From G965250275 sp965250275 (lineage in GTDB: Bacteria > Pseudomonadota > Alphaproteobacteria > Rhodobacterales > Rhodobacteraceae), in NCBI GenBank assembly GCA_965250275.1, contig OZ252297.1:2790001-2854000 (forward strand): a stretch of 64,000 nt of DNA. Direction: 5' to 3'. The notes beneath the pieces are model-generated. The model made no database searches and was not told where the DNA came from. It was given only the letters and a program-made list of their open reading frames with translations. The position numbers were made by a program, and so were the translations under genes. Below are positions 62,095 through 64,000 of this stretch, piece by piece. The stretch's first letter is position 1. Each line of letters starts with the position of its first letter.

Positions 62095-62290
62095 CGTCGT
62101 CTCCCTTCGGATTGTCCGGATAGTCTTCCAGCAGGCGGTTCAGCCTCGACCGTGTCAGAGGCTGCGCATCCGCCTGTTGTCCCAGCATCATTTGCAGCTC
62201 GGCCGGCGTCAGCGCCCAGAACTCATTCGGGCGCAGTCGCAAACTGCCAAGGCCCGCACGCAGCAAGGCCGCCCAGTTAAACGCCTGCAT
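62081..62290 (-). CDS. GTA gp10.1: small tail assembly chaperone (rcc01693-like)
   Basis: 69 residues from ATG 62290 (MQAFNWAALLRAGL). Conserved front NWAALLRAGLGSLRLRP and PAELQMMLG are typical of the DUF2376 tail-chaperone group. It overlaps gp10 by 14 bases and gp11 by 14 bases. The frame is open 25 codons or more upstream inside gp10, as in phages that express the second chaperone by frameshifting; I see no classical slippery heptamer. Confidence 0.82.
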   Translation of the reverse strand: MQAFNWAALLRAGLGSLRLRPNEFWALTPAELQMMLGQQADAQPLTRSRLNRLLEDYPDNPKGDDDGGS

Positions 62291-62606
62291 CTTCACCCGG
62301 CACGACAAAGGCGCGCGCCAGGAGGGCTGCGGCGATCCGTGCCGCCTCCACGGGACCACCCTCAATCTCTGCGCAAAGCAGGTCCGCTTCGACCAGCTCG
62401 CTCCCGCCGCCCCTTAGTCCCGCGACGATGAGGGCCAGCACGTCGCGGCTCGAATAGGCCCCCGTTTCAAAACGCTCCACCAGCGCCACCAACGAACCCT
62501 GCTCCAACCGGGCTTCAAGCTCGGCCAATGCGCCTAACGTTAGTTTCAGGATGTGACGATGCCCGTCGATGACCAACGCGACCTCTCCGGCCCATGGATT
62601 GGCCAT
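62277..62606 (-). CDS. GTA gp10: tail assembly chaperone
   Basis: 109 residues. The front MANPWAGEVALVIDGHRHIL and LTLGALAELEARL are the GTA gp10 pattern. It helps assemble the tail tube around the tape measure. Four bases after the gp9 stop. Its C-terminus overlaps gp10.1 by 14 bases in another frame. Confidence 0.88.
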   Translation of the reverse strand: MANPWAGEVALVIDGHRHILKLTLGALAELEARLEQGSLVALVERFETGAYSSRDVLALIVAGLRGGGSELVEADLLCAEIEGGPVEAARIAAALLARAFVVPGEDAGV

Positions 62607-62610
62607 GACG

Positions 62611-63024
62611 CTACGCCGCTGTGAAGGTCAGTGCCGCAGCACTGGCCATCGCCATCTCATAGGTGGCCTCGCCGTTGTGATTGCCCGCGTATTCGATGGA
62701 CGTCACCTGAAACGGCCCCTCTATGATGCCGAAATCCGGCACAATGACCTGAAAATCCGGTGTGTCACCGTCAAAGAACAGCTGGCGCGCACGCTCATCA
62801 GTGCCGGCGTCCTTAAACACGCCCGACCCCGAAATCGCGGCGGAGCGCACCCCAGCACCCGAGAGCAACTCGCGCCAGCCGCCCTGACTTTCCAGGCTGG
62901 TGACGTCAACGCTCTCTGCGTTGAAACTGATGCGGGTTGCCCGCAAGCCTGCAATTGTTTCAAACTGACCGTCTCCGGTCATGTCGATCTTGACCAAAAG
63001 GTCCTTGCCATTCTGAGCACCCAT
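62611..63024 (-). CDS. GTA gp9: major tail (tube) protein
   Basis: 137 residues from ATG 63024 (MGAQNGKDLLVKIDM); the frame stays open upstream but that part overlaps gp8. TP901-1-type tail tube fold: LLVKIDMTGDGQFETIAGLR, SFNAESVDVTS, and GPFQVTSIEYAGNHNGEATY. Polymerises into the tail tube. Thirteen bases separate it from gp8. Confidence 0.92.
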   Translation of the reverse strand: MGAQNGKDLLVKIDMTGDGQFETIAGLRATRISFNAESVDVTSLESQGGWRELLSGAGVRSAAISGSGVFKDAGTDERARQLFFDGDTPDFQVIVPDFGIIEGPFQVTSIEYAGNHNGEATYEMAMASAAALTFTAA

Positions 63025-63037
63025 GAGCCCACTCCAT

Positions 63038-63460
63038 TTATGGTTGTTCGTTGTCTTCCACGCGGGCGGCGAACCGCAGATCAACGCGCCGCAGACGGGC
63101 CGCACGCCCCGTGCGCCGGGCCGCCGCCCGCTCAAACCACAGGCCGACCAGACGACCGCGATCAAGAGACAGATCAGCGTCAATCAGGGCATCGCCAACA
63201 TGCGCAGCGATGCGCTTGGCTTCTGAGAACCCGGCCTTGTTCGTGATCACCGACACCGTAAACCTGTGCAGCGCACCGGCACTCAGCTTGTCTGACCTGT
63301 CGCGGACTTCCTCGGGTCCCAGGCTGATGTAAGTGTCCGGTGGCGTACCCACCGGCATCGCGTCAAAGACCGCTGTCCCCAGCAAGGCTTGAATGTCGGG
63401 ATCCGCGCGCAGCCGCTGGTAGACCGCACTCTGAAGTGACGCCGCCACACCATAGCTCAT
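63038..63460 (-). CDS. GTA gp8: tail terminator (DUF3168)
   Basis: 140 residues from ATG 63460 (MSYGVAASLQSAVYQRL), overlapping the gp7 stop by four bases. DUF3168 block TYISLGPEEVRDRSDK and VTNKAGFSEAKRIA are visible (the latter begins with Ile-Thr-Asn). In RcGTA it forms the ring capping the tail tube at the head side. An in-frame start nine codons upstream inside gp7 is less likely. Confidence 0.9.
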   Translation of the reverse strand: MSYGVAASLQSAVYQRLRADPDIQALLGTAVFDAMPVGTPPDTYISLGPEEVRDRSDKLSAGALHRFTVSVITNKAGFSEAKRIAAHVGDALIDADLSLDRGRLVGLWFERAAARRTGRAARLRRVDLRFAARVEDNEQP

Positions 63461-63795
63461 GTCGCGCGCTCCTCTTCGGCAATGCACCTCAGGTAGTGAC
63501 CCGCATCGTCATGGTCCGCGACAGCCGATATCGCATAAACCCGATCGCCTTCACGAAAGCGCTGCTCGGCTTTGGGACGGCTCAGTGAGCCGTACGGAGC
63601 GTTCCGGATCACAATTTGAACCTTGAGCACTGAAACAGGCCCAGTGGACTGCGTGCGTTCCTGGCCGGTTCTGGCTTGTATTTCTGCCCAGTGACTGCCC
63701 AGCGGCACCCAGCTTTGCGCAAACCCGCCAGCCCCATCCGGCGCACTTACGAGGCTCTCCAAAACCAACCGGCGATTGAGATTGGGCACCGTCAT
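63457..63795 (-). CDS. GTA gp7: head-tail closure (stopper) protein
   Basis: 112 residues from ATG 63795 (MTVPNLNRRLVLES), overlapping gp6 by four bases and gp8 by four bases. Beta-barrel head-tail joining pattern: LVLESLVSAPDGAGGFAQSW and RFREGDRVYAISAV with a C-terminal YLRCIAEEE. It keeps DNA in the capsid until the tail is attached. Confidence 0.9.
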   Translation of the reverse strand: MTVPNLNRRLVLESLVSAPDGAGGFAQSWVPLGSHWAEIQARTGQERTQSTGPVSVLKVQIVIRNAPYGSLSRPKAEQRFREGDRVYAISAVADHDDAGHYLRCIAEEERAT

Positions 63796-64000
63796 GCCAC
63801 TCCTCCCATACCAATCCGGACGGGCCGATAGCGCTGAATGAGGCTGCTCACACCAAACGGCATGCACCCCTCTCCCAGCCCGGTATCACTGCGATGCTCG
63901 TAGTAGTGAGCCGCAAGCATCAGCACCGCTTGCACCAGGTCGGCGGGTAACCCCTCCCAGTCTGGCGACATACCTGCGCTGAAAACCACAGAGGCTCCGC
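63792..64000 (-). CDS. GTA gp6: head-tail connector (adaptor), N-terminus cut by window end
   Basis: Only the last 68 residues or so are inside the window; the frame runs past base 64000 (GASVVFSAGMSPDWEG...). WEGLPADLVQAVLMLAAHYYEHR is the C-terminal helix pattern of gp6/HK97 gp6-type connectors that bind the portal. The rest of the head genes (terminase, portal, protease, capsid) should lie beyond this edge. The stop overlaps gp7 by four bases. Confidence 0.88.
   Translation of the reverse strand, partial: GASVVFSAGMSPDWEGLPADLVQAVLMLAAHYYEHRSDTGLGEGCMPFGVSSLIQRYRPVRIGMGGVA

Noticed and set aside
55223..64000. A complete integrated prophage
   Set aside because: Gene content and order match a gene transfer agent; no integrase, repressor or attachment repeats are visible in the window.

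Overview
The window is chromosomal DNA from a marine-type alphaproteobacterium of the Rhodobacterales (Roseobacter group). The GC content is high and almost every base is coding. The evidence is the order pyrH-frr-uppS-cdsA-dxr-rseP, a gene transfer agent (GTA) structural cluster of the Rhodobacter capsulatus type, an E1 beta subunit that carries its own lipoyl domain, an alphaproteobacterial SOS box (GTTC-N7-GTTC) before uvrA, and many roseobacter-type conserved genes. I cannot name the genus from the sequence alone.

Layout. 1-5446 (minus): pyrH, frr, uppS, cdsA, dxr and rseP (cut by the window start), covering UMP kinase, ribosome recycling, undecaprenyl and phospholipid precursors, isoprenoids and the sigma-E protease. 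5555-7280 (plus): miaA and an AraC-type regulator. 7281-12407 (plus): an oligopeptide-type ABC transporter with two permeases and a double ATPase. Where a solute-binding protein gene would be expected there is only an 89-codon ORF. 12555-18013: a small membrane protein, a lytic transglycosylase, ssb, a DsbA-like isomerase, an L,D-transpeptidase, a methyltransferase and a GCS2-type carboxylate-amine ligase. 18194-21267: valine catabolism, an acyl-CoA dehydrogenase followed by one continuous frame that joins 3-hydroxyisobutyryl-CoA hydrolase to 3-hydroxyisobutyrate dehydrogenase. 21259-26669 (minus): a VOC protein, SOS-controlled uvrA, an MFS carrier and a methyltransferase. 26761-33887: a DUF3604 secreted protein, lpd, a small coiled-coil membrane protein, a DUF924 protein, an MFS carrier and queA. 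33926-37291: a giant AsmA/YhdP-like protein. 37415-45520: bcp plus a ferritin-like protein, an M23 peptidase plus bactofilin, an MFS drug exporter, a DUF3179 protein, a sterol desaturase-like hydroxylase and two tandem cyclophilins. 45651-48489: pgk, a class I aldolase and a glyoxalase-related protein. 48624-53945: ftsB and the pyruvate dehydrogenase genes pdhA, pdhB and pdhC, interrupted by an antisense polysaccharide pyruvyl transferase gene. 54021-55254: cysE and a DksA/TraR-type zinc-finger gene. 55223-64000 (minus): the tail half of a GTA cluster, gp6 (cut by the window end) to gp15, plus one trailing small gene.

Genes that work together. The PDH complex is spread over pdhAB, pdhC and a distant lpd. 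The pdhA and lpd promoters carry nearly identical inverted repeats (17 of 18 bases in one orientation), which suggests one regulator coordinates them. The valine operon has its own inverted repeat before the first gene. The GTA genes overlap or nearly abut, as expected for a single long transcript, and encode adaptor, stopper, terminator, tube, chaperones, tape measure, distal tail, hub, peptidase and megatron proteins.

Most of the window is ordinary core genome. The points most worth a second look are the hydrolase-dehydrogenase fusion, the shared pdhA/lpd operator, the interrupted pdh locus and the ABC operon without a binding protein. I found no CRISPR array, transposase, rRNA or tRNA gene.
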